A DNA stretch of 64,000 bases from Fremontodendron californicum (GCA_030761205.1 JAULJL010000039.1:2800001-2864000), one strand, 5' to 3'; positions 23,991-36,504 are shown, counted from the stretch's first letter. A program made the numbers and translations. The notes: a model not told the origin generated them from the sequence alone.

Positions 23991-26385
23991 TTATGGATGA
24001 GCTCTCGGATCGCGTGGTGTAGAGCAACAGTGTCGAGCTCTCTTATTGCATGGTGGTTGGACCCGTCGTTCAACCTCGTCAGTGGCACGTATTCGCGGTC
24101 GATCACGACCTTTTGTTGTAACCGCCACTAGTTCTGGTTGTATGTCATCCGTCATTTCTTCTGTATCAAAAATTTGAAACGCACTGCTGGAGGAGCCAAC
24201 ACCTAGTTCACCCATAAAGGAAACCTGACTACTAGATGAAACCAGAAATGATGTAGCATCAAAACTGATACATTGTAGTTAGATATGCTGAACTTGGACT
24301 TGGGATGGGGAGTTGGTCATCTAACCTCGTCATTGGCAGTGATGATCAGTAACACTCATCAACATCATATCCGGAGTGACTGACGGAATAACGATGACTA
24401 AATGTTACTCCACGATCCCGTTCAGGATGACTAAATGACATCCTCGGTGCAGTGAACTCCGATGCATGTGATGAGGCCGGTTGACGCGTCCGCCCACGTT
24501 GTCGGCTAGGTCTAGGAGCTTCCATTTTCTGTGTAGGAGGGATTGGATTTTAAGTTCGTCCAATAAATGGTATAACATTCTCATACACCAACGGTGGATA
24601 AACAAAAGCCATACCTTCCTTTTTATACCATCCTATGTAATCATCAGATGGGTTGAAATTATTATCAACAATCGAATAACCTGTCGAAATTCGTTGAGAA
24701 CGTATATCCCACCAATGGATCTAATGTTGATGCTTCGCGGGCCAGAATTCTTCATGATGCCCACGCATGTCAATCTTGTGAACCTTATCAAGGTTCACCG
24801 GTGCTTGCGAAATTGGTTGTTGCATCCCAAATTGACGTAACACCCTGTCAGTGTGGTGGCACTCTACAAATGAAAAGCATATCAATGTTGTGTTTGCTTT
24901 CCATATATTACAATTATTGTAGACATCCGATGGGAGGCATGCCATAATTTCATTTGAAGAATATGGCTTCCACAGAAACTGCGAATAATTATTACAAATT
25001 ATTAGCTTCATATGGATTAAATACAAAAATACTTCAATGTAACAATCGAAACATTTACTCGATTTAGTCGTAATCTTATACTTGCAAGGTCGGTTGGAGT
25101 CTCGGGAAGATCTCTACGATGACTCCACCTGTTAAAATGCGTATAAAATCTTAATAGACCTATAAAAATACAAGTTCGTAAAAAATTAATAAAATAGTAA
25201 AGATTATTACCTGCTTGCAAGGGGAGGGGGTATACAGCCGAAACATCCACGTGCGGAGCAAGAAATGGCAGCCGATACCAAGCCCATGATTTTAGAAGCA
25301 CTAAACATCCACCTATGTCATGGCTTTTTTGAAATTGTAGCTCGGTACAGTTCTCTATACAAAATCGCCAAACACACAGAACCCTGACTATAATTTATCG
25401 CATGCTCTAAATCACATAGTAATTGAAGATACATTAAATGTATCCGACTGCTCAATTTGTCAGGCATTAGTAATCCTCCAATCAAACGTAAAATATATGC
25501 TCTAGCAGCATATTGTATATGTTCTTCACTTACGTGTAATGGAAGATTTTGAAAAGATATTTCAACAATTTAGTCTCACCGTTGAGCTAGATACATACTC
25601 ATCTAGAGGTACCGCGCCCAATAGATTTTGACACTCTTCATTCCAATCTAGCAAGCTTGCGCCTGTAACTGTATCGCCATAGACCAGAAGTCCAAGGTTG
25701 AAGCGCAATATCTTCTAGAGTTACCGTGCATTCACCAAATGAAAAATGAAAAGTGTACGTCTCGGGTCTCCATTGTTCGATCAACGCACTGATTAAGTCA
25801 GGTTGTAGCAAAAATCGTCGAATTCGAGTTGCATGATAAAATCCGGCTCTTCTTAAGTGGTCAATAATAGATGGATGCAGGTCCTCAAATGTAAATTTTC
25901 TCGAACGTCACACGCGACGAGTGTCCTGTTGATAATTAATTAAATTAAATTAAATAATTATAAAATTATAAAAATTAATATATTATAAAACTATAATAAT
26001 TAAAAAAATTAAACAATATAAAAATTCTAAAATTCTAAAACTATAAAATGACAAAACAATAATAATTAAAATACTATAAAACTATAATAATTAAAAAATT
26101 AAACAATATAAAGATATAAAACTATAAAACTATAAAATGACAAAACAATAATAATTATAAAATTATAAAACTATAATAATTAAAAAAATATAAAACTAAA
26201 ATAATAATAAAAAATTAAACAATATAAAAATTATAAAACTATAAAATGACAAAACAATAATAATTAGAAAATTATTAAAATTTGATAATGTAATACAAAT
26301 AATATTACAAAAATTTACTTACCTCTTTAAATATAACTGAGGATATGTGATTTTCTTGCAACCTCAATAATGATGATGAAGCCAT
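23991..26385 (-). pseudogene. PMD gene of element 3, broken
   Basis: On the minus strand the ATG is at 26385-26383. Exon 1 (26385-26323) reads MASSSLLRLQENHIS and ends at a GTAAGT donor. Exon 2 starts at 25925 and meets a TGA stop at 25910-25908, six codons in. Later segments (25020-25930 and 23991-24840) match the element 1 protein with several frameshifts and end with RHCCSTPRD. It lies tail to tail with the transposase, about 430 bp apart. The promoter keeps a TATAAATA box at 26486-26479 and a degenerate AACGGTCA palindrome at 26517-26540. It is a decayed sister of the genes in elements 1, 2 and 4. Confidence 0.85.
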
Positions 26386-27454
26386 TTTTAAATTAACAAG
26401 AAGAAATTTTGTATGGAAGAAGGAAGAAAAAAGAAAGAAAAATTTGAGATTTTGTTGTAGAAAATATGAAGAGGGGGGTATTTATAAATATTTGGGGTGT
26501 TGGGGGGAAATTTGAAGGCAACGGTCAAGTGACCCTTGCCTTCAAATTTCATATATATTTTTTTATTTTTTTTTTTATAACCGTTGTAAATTTTAAATTA
26601 AAATACAAAAATTTTAAAATAAAAAAAATACAAACACCAAGGAAAATCGCCACCATCCATAGCGATTTCTCTTGGTGTTTTTTAAAAAGATTTTAAAAGG
26701 AACGGATTTTAGGAAATAATTTGAAAACAACGGTATTTCGATAAATAATTTTTTTTTTGGGCTATATTATGATAAAAAAAACCCATTTTTTTTCCTTTAG
26801 GGACTTAGAAGTTTTTTTTTTTTTTAGATATTGCTAAAAAAAATTATCAAACTACCAACGTTTTCAAATTATATACCAAAATACGTCAATTTTAAAATCA
26901 GTTGGGAAGTCGCCATGTTATTAAAAAAATATACTTTAATTAAAAAAATTTAATAACATTTTTTTAATTTTTTAATTTTAAATTTTGTAATTAAAGTATA
27001 TTTTTTAATTTTAAAAATTAACATTATTAAAGTATTTTTGTAAAAAAAAAAGTAATTTTTTAAAATTATTTTAAAAGCCTAAATAATATTTTTTTATAAT
27101 ATTTTTATATTTAATTAATTAATTTTATATTATATTATTTAATTAATTATATATATTTATATTTAATTAATTAATTATACATTCAAGTATGTTACTGTTT
27201 TAAAACGGTAAAAAGAAATTAACTTTGAAATTTAATTTTACAAAATTAAAATTTTAAATTAATAATTAATAAAAAAATTTAAATAAAAAAATTAATAAAT
27301 AATCATTTAAAATTTTAAAATAACGGTTAATTTTTACATTTAATGAAAAAAAAAATACAAAAAGTACATGATTATTATACAAAACGTACATTACTAAAAA
27401 CATCTTCTAAAAAATACATGATCATTATAGAAAAAGTACGTTTATTCTAATGAT

Positions 27455-29720
27455 TCACGGAGGAGCTCCCGTATCGCGTGGTGTTGAGCAACAATGTCGA
27501 ACTCTCCTATTGCGTTCTGGTTGCACCCGTCGTTGAACCTCATCATTGGGACATATTCGTTGTCGACCTCGTCCTCGACCTACCACCACTGATTCTGGTT
27601 CTATGTGATCTGCATGCTCACCTACATCAGTCGATAAGAACGTACTACTAGAGGGACCCACATGTTCTACATCAAAAAATGAAAACCCACTTCTTGAGGA
27701 GCCAACACCCATAAAGGGAACCTGACTACTAGATGGACCCATAAGTGATGTAGTACCAAATGCTAACGTAGGGGTTCCAAACTGATACATTGTAGTTAGA
27801 TATGCTAAACTTGGACTTGGGGTGAGGAGCTGGTCATCTAACCTCGTCGTTGGAGGTTCTGGTCGGCAACACTCATCAACATCAAATTCGAGGTGATTGA
27901 CGGAATGACGATGACTGGATGCTACGCCATGTTCTGGTTGAGGCTCAGGATGACTAAATGACATCCTCGGCGCAGTGAACTCCGTCGCATGTGATGAGGC
28001 CGGTTGACGCGTCCGCTCATGTTGTCGGCTAGGTCTAGGAACTTCCATTTCGTGTGTAGGACAGACTGGATTTGAAGTCTGTCCGGGAAATGGAATACTC
28101 CTAACAACCTCAAACTCCGACGGTTGACAAACAAAAGGCCGACCTTTATTTTTAAACCATCTTATATAATCAGCAGATGGTTTGAAATTATTACGAACAA
28201 TGTTTATACCTGTCGAAATTTGTTCAGAACGTTGATTCCACAAATGGATCCATTGTCGATGCTTCGTAGGCCAAAATACTTCATGGCACCCACACATATC
28301 AATCTTATGAACCTTATCTAGGTTTATCAGTGGTTATGGAATTGGTTGTTGCATCTCAAATTGTCGCAACACCCTCTCAGTAGCGTGCCACTCTACATAT
28401 GCAAAGCATATCAATGTTGTGTTTGCTATCCATATATTGCAATTATTAGTTGTATCTGATGGAAGACATGCCATAATTTGATTTGAAGAATATGGCATCC
28501 ACACAAACTGCAAATAATTATTACAAATTATTAGTTTCATATGGATTAAATACAAAAATACTTGAATGTAACAATCGAAACATTTACCTTATGATATGCT
28601 TCTCGATCTAGTTGTGATCTTATAGTTCGAAGGTCAAGCGGAATATCGCTACAATCTTTAGGATGACTCCACCTGTTAAAAAGCATATAAAATCTTAATA
28701 GACTTGATAAAAATACAAGTTCATACAAAATTAATAAGAATAGTCAAGATTATTACATGCTTGCAAAGGGGTATACAGGCGAAAAATTCCCGCGTGGAGT
28801 AATAAATGGCAGTCGATTCCAAGCCCATGATTGTAGAAGCAATAAACATCCACCTATGTCGTGGCAGTCGGGAACTGTAGCCCGGCACAGTTCTCTATAC
28901 AAAACCGCCAAACACGCAGAACCCCAACTATAATTTGCTGCATGCTCTAAATCACAAAGCAATGGAAGATACATTAAATGTATCTGACTGCTCGATTTGT
29001 CGGGCATTAGCATTCCTCCTATCAAACATAAAATATATGTAGCAGCATATTTTACCTCTTCTTTGCTTGCGTGTTCGGGAAGATTTTGCAATGACTGCAG
29101 CCACGTTTTTGTCACCATTGAGCCCTTCAGACACTCTTCTGGAGGCATAACGCCCAATAAATTTTGGCATTCTTCATTCCAATCTAAAAGACTTGCCCTG
29201 TAATTGGCATGCCATCCACTGGTAGTCCAAGTTGGAGCGCAACATCTTCTAAAGTGATCATGCATTCACGACACGAAAAATGAAAAGTGTGTTTCTCGGG
29301 TCTCCATCATTCAACCAACGCACTAATTAAGTCCGGCAGAAGCATACATTGTCGAATTTGACTTACGTAATAAAATTTGGCACTCTTTAAGTGGTTGAAA
29401 ATAGATGGATGCGGATCTTCGAAAAAAGATTTCCTCGATCGTAAGACGCGAATAGGGTCCTGTTCATAATTAATTAAATTAAATAATTATAAAATCATAA
29501 AAAAATAAAATAATAATAATAATAATGCAATCTTTTGAAATATAATTAATTATAAAATTATTATTATAAATAATAATTTTATAAAAATTAATAACAAAAT
29601 TAATAATGATAAATTATAAAAAAATAAAAAATTATAAAAAATTATAAAAAATTTACTAACCTCTTGATATATAACAACAGATATATGTTTATCTTGCAAC
29701 CTCAATAACGATGAAACCAT
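27455..29720 (-). pseudogene. PMD gene of element 4, broken
   Basis: The ATG is at 29720-29718. Exon 1 (29720-29661) encodes MVSSLLRLQDKHISVVIYQE and exon 2 starts at 29459. Coding similarity to the element 1 PMD protein runs to the stop at 27455. Three lesions are visible: TGA at 29309-29307 in place of an Arg codon (CGA in element 1), a 1-base loss near 29190, and TAA at 28336-28334. The PMD signature VFLWMPYSS is seen as FVWMPYSSN, and the four-exon layout is kept. The C-terminal half (27455-28297) is still open for 280 codons. It is far more diverged from element 1 than element 2 is. Confidence 0.85.
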
Positions 29721-29849
29721 TTTAAAATCACTAAGAGAAAATTTTAGAGAGAGAGAGAGAGAGAGTAGTCTTTGAAAATTTTAGACTAAGAAAAAAATTT
29801 AGAAGAGAGTCTTTGAAAATTGGTGTGAAAAAAATGAAGGGGAGGAGGG

Positions 29850-29899
29850 TATTTATAGGTGGGTGGGGGTGGGATGGCAACGGTCAATTGACCGTTGCC
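29850..29899 (-). promoter_or_regulatory. Element 4 PMD promoter: TATA box, C-rich tract and palindrome
   Basis: Reading the minus strand, a palindrome GGCAACGGTCAATTGACCGTTGCC-type site (29899-29876) precedes a C-rich tract and TATAAATA (29857-29850). The palindrome centre is AATT here but ATAT in elements 1 and 2, and both arms still pair. Confidence 0.65.
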
Positions 29900-30016
29900 T
29901 TTAAAATTTAATTTTTTTTATCTTAAATTTAAAATTTAAAACAGTTAAATTGAATTTATTATTATTATTTTTACCGTTGTAAAACGTTCAAATTTTAAAA
30001 AATTTAACAAAATTTG

Positions 30017-30167
30017 TTCGGAAGTCGCCATATCATATGGCGACTTCCGAAATATTTTTTTAAAAAAAAAATTCAAAATATAGGTCAGAAGTCGTCATAT
30101 GATATGACGGCTTCCCTTCATGATTTTTCAAATTAAGGGAAGTCGCCGTATCATATGGCGACTTCCC
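30017..30167. repeat. Hairpin array in the right terminus of element 4
   Basis: Three palindromes use the arms GGAAGTCGCC and GGCGACTTCC around ATATCATAT-like centres (30017-30051, about 30082-30115 and 30137-30167). They resemble the GGGAAATCGCC/GGCGATTTCCC hairpins of the other elements but with a paired base change in both arms. Confidence 0.75.
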
Positions 30168-30266
30168 ATTGTATTTTTTTTAAAAACATTTTGGTATTTA
30201 ATTTACAATTATAGGTATTTTGATAAATAAAAAAACAATATTATGATAAATTTGCAGACTTAGAAG

Positions 30267-31600
30267 GGTAATTTGCCAAAGATATTTATTAAATTCGAAT
30301 TGTTTTACTTATTATAAGTTAGTCCAAACAAAAGAAAAAATATGAGTAAGAAGAAGAAATTCTTGGTCTTTACTATATCTAATCGCTAAGTTTGTAAGTT
30401 AAAAGGGAAGCCAATATGAAAAGAAGAAATGGAACCATCCATTTTTTGTGATTCCATTTTTCTTAGTCTTTGAAAACCAGTGTTTGAAACATTTGAAGCT
30501 AGCTAGCTATACATGCTTAATATTAATTGAGAAAACTTTTTTTATCCTATAAAAAAAGTTTATTTATTAAAAATAAAATTCACATTTAGCATGTGGTTAA
30601 TAAAAGATTTTATATTATTTTAATCCAAAACTCCAAAATTCAAATGATACATAAAAAACCTACTATATATATCTACTTAAAATTCATAAATACTAGTTGG
30701 TTACCTGCGCATATTCCCGTAATTAAATTTTATTGAATAAATTTAAAAAAAATTATTGATATATTTATTTTTTAAATAATTACACTTTTTTAACATGTCT
30801 TAACATATATTCATTTTTTAATTTTAAAAATATAAGTTGATCAATTTTTATATTTAATTATTTTTGTAAAAATTATTTTAAATTTATAAATCTTTTGAAG
30901 AAAAATATTTAAGTAAACAAAAGAACAAATATAGAAGAAAAACAAAAAATAATGTTTAAAAATTTTTCATAAATTTTTTTATTATGAATCCCTTGAACAT
31001 TGGATTCACTATAACAAAACTTTTATTTTATGATAGGATATTTTGATAAGTTTTATTGTAAATTAGATTATAGATATAGTAAAATGTACGGTGAAGTAAG
31101 CAAAAAAATATGTGTAAAAAATTTCTCTTACTTTTTTAAGTTAAAAATTGATCTTGGTCTTTAAATAAGGGTGAACCTTAGTGAATTGATTAAATTGATT
31201 GGAATCTATCTTAATCGGTTTATTTAGTTCAGTTTAGTCAATTTTGATAAAATTCATTTAGACAAATAGGTTCATCCAATCGGTTTACGGTTTTTTATTT
31301 TTCAAACCGAACTGACTGAACAAATTGACATCTAATTAAAAAAATAAATAAATAATATATATTTTTATTTATATTAATTATACCTAACCCAATTATCATA
31401 TCTAACTCATTAATCATATTACCCAATTTCATAAACCCAAAACAAAATAGAAACGACATAATCGATCGAACCGATTAATTTCGGTTTGATTATTTCGATT
31501 ACTTGTATAAAATTCAATCAATTCGATCAGTTTTTTAAATTCGATTTTATTCAATTTTAAAATTTTAAAATCAAACCGATAAAACCGATCGAATTCTAGA
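30267..31600. other. Intergenic DNA with a decayed hAT-like repeat
   Basis: No gene was recognised. About 31166-31600 begins AAGGGTGAACCTTAG and is rich in GATCGAACCGATT and AAACCGATAAAACCG words, typical of old hAT-like repeats in plants. No target duplication was found. Confidence 0.4.
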
Positions 31601-31638
31601 CCATGTCTCTAAAAGGCTTTTAAATCTAAGTCTGCAAA

Positions 31639-31691
31639 AGCCCAAAACCGAAAGCCCGTTGGCACTCATACTTGACCCCTAAAAACCCTAG
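31639..31691 (+). promoter_or_regulatory. RPL6 promoter: site II-like and telo-box motifs
   Basis: AGCCCA (31639-31644), the reverse complement of the site II core TGGGCT, and the telo-box AAACCCTAG (31683-31691) lie 90-140 bp before the ATG. This pairing is characteristic of plant ribosomal protein gene promoters and matches the gene that follows. Confidence 0.65.
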
Positions 31692-31780
31692 ACTCAGAGT
31701 CAATATATTGTTTAGATTGTTGGATTTGTTAGACGCCATAGGAAGAGCAGCAGAAGCAGAGCAAAGGGTTTAGAGAGGAA

Positions 31781-33495
31781 ATGGCAGCGAAAAGGAAGAC
31801 CCCTGTCAAGACCCGAAACCCAGATCTGATACGTGGTGTGGGCAAGTATTCCAGGTCTACGATGTACCACAAGCGTGGCCTTTGGGCCATCAAGGCCAAA
31901 AATGGCGGCGTTTTTCCCCGCCATGAACCCAAGTCTAAGGTCCCCGCTGCCGTCGAGAAGGCTTCCAAGTTTTACCCGGCTGATGATGTCAGGAAGCCGC
32001 TTCTTAATAAGCGCAAGCCTAAACCCACCAAGCTCAGGTTTTTTTTTTTTTTTTTTTTAAATATTTATTTGTTTATTCGTAGATCTCTGAAGATATGTTT
32101 CTTATAGTTGGATTTTTTGTTTTATTTGTTTAGGGCAAGCATTACTCCAGGGACGGTGTTGATTTTGTTGGCTGGGAGGTTTATGGGGAAGAGAGTTGTT
32201 TTCTTGAAGCAACTTACTTCTGGACTCCTTTTGGTTACTGGTGAGTTTTCTTTTTCCTCCATTGTTTTTATTTCATAGTAATTTTGTTTGTTTAAAGCAT
32301 TTTTTTTAAAACATATTTTAATGCTATCCCTTATCTGTTATTGACCCTGTTCTTCTTTTGCTGAATGTTTGTTTGGAAATTTTCTTGAAGAAATAAAATC
32401 ATTGACTGCAAGTGTAATTTTAAAGCAGTTCCAGCTCATATTTAAAAATTAATGTAAGATTTTTGTAATTCGAATACTAATTGGATGTATGACATTGGTG
32501 TTAAAACCTTTCTTATTGATTTCTCCAGTATTGCTTGCTTCCTTAGTGTCTGATGTGTAGTATGGACTCCTATGTTGCTTCGACTCTTCAATTTTCTTAA
32601 AGTATCTGTGTCAGACACTCATCTCCGACCCATATTCGAACATGATTATGGAGATATGATCCTCGAAGGACCCTCCAAATACATGGAAATCTTGGAAAAA
32701 ATTGAACATACCCATGTCGGACAGATACCCGTGTCCGACCCTCACATCCGAGGCTGAGTAACATTGTGGATGCCTAAACGCATTGACAACCATTTAACAT
32801 TCAATAACCTGAGATTGAGTGCTGCTATCATGATATCATAACTTGAGATTTACTTGATGCTTTTACTTATATTATATTCGTTTGTGGACATAGTATCCGA
32901 ATTTGACTCTTGATGCTTAGTGATGCCAGTTTATCATTATTTGTTGGCTGTTCATCATGAACTTGGTTCTTGTTTTTATGTTGAATTTCTTTCATGGTTC
33001 GTTCTAGTGCTTTGCTTAAATTTGGAAATTCCCTTTCATTGCAGGACCATTCAAGATTAATGGTGTTCCTCTAAGGCGTGTGAACCAATCCTATGTCATC
33101 GCTACTTCCACCAAGGTTGACATCTCCGGAGTTAACGCAGAGAAGTTCGATGACAAGTACTTCGCCAAGGAAGTAGAGAAGAAGAAGAAGAAGGGTGAGG
33201 GAGAGTTTTTTGAAGCTGAAAAAGAGGTTAGTTAGTTAGTTGTTTTGCATTTTATTATAATTTAAGCTAATCCGAATCGGATTAATCTAATTTGATATGC
33301 TGATTATCTATTCTTTTACTTTTTTTTCAAAAAATTATAGGATAAGAAGAAACTGCCTGAAGACAAGAAAGAAGACCAGAAAGCCGTCGATGCCTCTTTA
33401 ATAAAGTCCATTGAGGGAGTCCCGGACTTGAAGGCCTACCTCGCCGCAAGATTTTCTCTCAAGTCTGGCATGAAACCTCATGAACTTGTCTTCTA
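31781..33495 (+). CDS. RPL6: 60S ribosomal protein L6 (eL6)
   Basis: Exons 31781-32037, 32134-32240, 33044-33226 and 33341-33495 have GT-AG borders and join to 702 nt, giving 233 aa, the usual length in plants. It begins MAAKRKTPVKTRNPDLIRGV and continues SRSTMYHKRGLWAIKAKNGG. Exon 2 holds the conserved ITPGTVLILLAGRFMGKRVV and exon 3 GPFKINGVPLRRVNQSYVIAT. A Lys-rich stretch (KKKKKGEGE) follows, and the C terminus is FSLKSGMKPHELVF. The product is a structural protein of the large cytosolic ribosomal subunit. Intron 2 contains a family B MITE. Codon use is GC-richer than the surrounding DNA, as expected for a highly expressed gene. Confidence 0.95.
32570..32767 (-). mobile_element. Family B hAT-like MITE, copy B1 (RPL6 intron 2)
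   Basis: About 198 bp with ends CTATGTTGCTTCGACTC and GAGTAACATTG, and the internal landmark GGACCCTCCAAATACATG. The flanks TGGACTCC and TGGATGCC agree at six of eight bases. Confidence 0.75.
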
Positions 33496-33741
33496 GAGGG
33501 AATTTTGCATTCAGTTAAGTGCTTTACTTTGGTATTCTTTTGGTTTAGAGTATATCAGGGATTGTATTATCGGATGCTATATGGGAAATCCTACATTTTG
33601 GGATAACCATCTTTTGTTATGCGAGAACCTCAAATTTCCTTATTTGATTGTGTTTTTATGCTAATCTGGTTGGGGCTTGTTCTATTTTGATGTCAATTTT
33701 TATTTGATTGAATTGATACCTTTTTGTTATGGAGTAGCATG

Positions 33742-34176
33742 TAGGGGTGAACATTCGATCGGTTCGGTTTTAAATTTTCAAAAATTGATTAAACTGAAAA
33801 AATTTATAAAACCGACCGAATTGATCAACAAAGAATTTATAACCGAAGAAATCGAAATTGACTTAACTCGGTCGGTTCAGTCGATTTAATCGATTTTAAC
33901 TATTTAACAAATAAATTATTTATTGTATATTATATAATATATAATTGTAAGTTATTATATAAATATGTTTTATTTATATTAAATATAAAATATAATTAAA
34001 ATTAAAAAGATTAGTTTAATCTATTTGATTATCAATTTTTAAAAAATCAATAATCAATCGAATTTATTAAATAAATATTTTTTTATAATCGATTAATTTT
34101 AAAATCGAAAAAATCAAATTGAATTAATCAAATTTGATCAATTAAATCGATTCATATCAATTAGTGCTCACCTTTA
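33742..34176. mobile_element. hAT-like MITE downstream of RPL6
   Basis: It starts TAGGGGTGAACATTCGATCGG and ends GTGCTCACCTTTA, an imperfect inverted pair. The flanks GTAGCATG and GTAGCCGG agree at six of eight bases. The interior is AT-rich with repeated TCGGTCGGTT/AACCGACCGAA-like words. No coding capacity. Confidence 0.65.
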
Positions 34177-34617
34177 GTAGCCGGTATTGTAGGGTTTTAG
34201 TTTGTGGTTTTTGAAGTTTGCACTGGCCAACTACAGTAACATTGATTTCCTTTTTCTCTTTATCAAAGTATATTAGATCAATTTAGTATTATATAAGATT
34301 TGGGGTTAATGGATTTTTGTTTGTTTCAAAGTATAAATTTTTTATGAAAGAAAATTTGGATTTCAAAACGCTTACAATTCTTTCCTTTATTCTTATATTA
34401 CAATCTCCTTTTTTCCAAGAAAAACAAATAACAAAAAGATGATAAAACAAAACCAAAAAAAAAAACCAAAAAGATAAGAATAATTTTAATATCATATTAG
34501 GCAAGGCAAGAAGAACCTGAAACGAGGGGTTTGAGACACAACAAAATACAAACCCAGAGAACTATAGATCCATAGCAGTAAACAATCTGCTAGCTAAGGC
34601 AAAAAAGAAATTCCATC
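34177..34617. other. Intergenic spacer
   Basis: AT-rich DNA between two hAT-like elements. A short minus-strand open frame here has no recognisable features. Confidence 0.5.
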
Positions 34618-34625
34618 ATCTTAAT

Positions 34626-35540
34626 TAGGGGTGAGCAAAATCCGACTCGACTCGAAAAAACCGAAAAAAATTTCAAATTTCGAATTAAATAGTTCGGTTT
34701 ATTAGAGTTATTCGGATTTTCGGATCAACTCGACTAAGTAATTTGAGTTATATAGTTTAGCTAGGATTTGATTTATACAACTCGAATAACTCAAAAATCC
34801 GAATAAGATATTTCTATACGACGTCGTTTTACTCATTTGAGTTTGATACTAAGCTTGAGTTTTGCGTTTTCCTTATTTCGTCTTCCCTTTTTACTCTTTA
34901 GCCCATTTTTGTTGGGTCATTTATTTTTGTTGTTTGTCACCATTCAGTAGAAAAATAAATTCACATGAGTTGTTGACTGCATACTTATTGTCTTAATGTT
35001 TTATCATTCATTTTTTTTTCCCCTTTGAAATTGACAAGTCTAGATTGAAAGTTTACATTGAATTTTTTGAGTTTCAAAAGGGGAAGGCTATCACTCAATG
35101 CTTCATTCAGTTAAAGATTGAAGCTTTTGGTTGATATCATGCACATTACCAAGCTAACCAAACGATGAAATTCAAAAAATAATGAATTTTCTTTTTTTAA
35201 AGGTCAATAGTAAGCTATTTATTTAGTATGACAAGTCTTTGATAGTTATATTTATAAGAAAATATAGAATACAAAAAAAAAAAATATTTGTAATTTCATA
35301 GAACTAAATTTCAAAATTATAAATATACATGCATTTACAAGATAACAGTAACATGATCTAATCAATCAACATTTACAAGATAACATTTTAACTCGAATAA
35401 ATTATTCGACTCGAATTTGTTTTAACTCGACTCGATTCGCTAAAATTTCAAATTGAGTTTGGTTGACAAAATAGGACTCGTCAACTCGACTAATCCGAAT
35501 TTTTTTCACTCGACTCGACTCGATCGAACGCTCACCCCTA
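34626..35540. mobile_element. Family E hAT-like element, copy E1
   Basis: A 915-bp element flanked by the perfect 8-bp duplication ATCTTAAT (34618-34625 and 35541-35548). Terminal inverted repeats are TAGGGGTGAGC and GCTCACCCCTA, followed inward by CGACTCGACTCGA words. The centre (about 34840-35230) is not repeat-like and holds no long open frame. A sister copy is at 59387-60249. Confidence 0.9.
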
Positions 35541-35573
35541 ATCTTAATGTGAAAACAAAGTATTAGGGAACAA

Positions 35574-36050
35574 TAGGGATGGCTTAGGGTCGGATATTTA
35601 TATTTTTTGTAATATTCAAATCCGCATAATTGCTTTAAAATCTAAATCCGTTTAATATCCGCATTAAATTCGAATTAAATAACATTATCTGTCGGATATC
35701 CAAATCCACTAAATATCTAATTCAATAACTCAAAATTTTTACAAATAAACGAATAATGGATTCCAATATCCGAATCCAAATCTGCAAAAGTAATGCGGAT
35801 TCAAATAGCAAATTCGAATTTTCAAATCTGAATTCGCAAAAATAATGCATATTCAAACAACGAATTCAGATATCCAAATTCGTTATTCGTATAAGTAATG
35901 CAGATTCTGATAATAGATATCTGATATTTCATATCCGTATCCATTGCGGATAGTAATTATAATATCCAAATCTACAATATTCGAATCCACAAAAAAACAG
36001 ATCGAATAATTGCAAATATCCGAATTCGCATTATCTATTACCATCCATAG
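35574..36050. mobile_element. hAT-like MITE rich in ATCCGAAT words
   Basis: It opens TAGGGATGGCTTAGG and closes TTACCATCCATAG, an imperfect inverted pair. The interior is built of ATATCCGAATCC/GGATTCGAATATT-like words. No clear target duplication. It lies 26 bp from the duplication of E1, so three hAT-like elements sit in a row. Confidence 0.5.
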
Positions 36051-36504
36051 ACATTGCACCAACTAAAATTATAAAGCATGTTGAACAAAATTTGGTAGAA
36101 TCCATTCTAATGATACTTGAATAGTACATTATAACACGAATATAGAGCCCAGGAAAATGTGAAGCAAGTCCAAACAAGTATTATCTACATGGGTTGAAAG
36201 TTGAAACCAAAATCCTCCTATTCCTACACTGGTCCCTTCAAAGAATGAAGGAGAGAAAAAAGAAACGAGATTGCTTACCAATCTTATACCAGGACCTTCA
36301 GCAAGGATTGAAGGAAAATTGCCTCCTGATCTCAAACTGTAAAAAAAAAAAAAAAAAAAAAAAAAAATAGAAAGTATCTATGCTACCTGGTAATGTTCAA
36401 TTATGTAAACATATCATCAGAGGATGATTAGCCAGCTTCCACTGAGATGTGGTTTGCAATCTCTAAGCCTTCCAATGGATTTCTCACTGATGCTGTCTTC
36501 CCAA
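36051..36504. other. 3' region of the UVI4/GIG1-like gene
   Basis: The likely 3' UTR and downstream DNA of the minus-strand gene, with a poly-A run at about 36341-36367. No other gene was seen. Confidence 0.45.

Larger units (their letters stand above)
19266..26784. mobile_element. Element 3: old MULE with transposase and PMD gene tail to tail
   Basis: The left end GGGTTTTTTATCATAATATA matches the reverse complement of the right end, which has two extra T residues and continues GCCC. Decayed versions of the family hairpin lie just inside both ends (about 19355-19395 and 26636-26677). Inside are an AT-rich 35-bp tandem array, a decayed array related to the 97-bp repeat of element 5, a MuDR-type transposase pseudogene (+) and a PMD pseudogene (-). 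No perfect target duplication remains. Total length is about 7.5 kb. It links the transposase and the PMD gene in one element. Confidence 0.75.
26812..30256 (-). mobile_element. Element 4: diverged PMD-only MULE
   Basis: A 3445-bp element flanked by the perfect 10-bp duplication GACTTAGAAG (26802-26811 and 30257-30266). The ends are loosely inverted: T-rich start, TATTG, then ATTATCAAACTACC on the left, against a matching right end. The right terminus carries three hairpins at 30017-30167. The only gene is a broken PMD gene on the minus strand. It was inserted 27 bp beyond the end of element 3. Confidence 0.8.

Noticed and set aside
27455..28297. 280-codon frame as a separate gene
   Set aside because: It is the last-exon part of the broken PMD gene of element 4, with matching C-terminal sequence.
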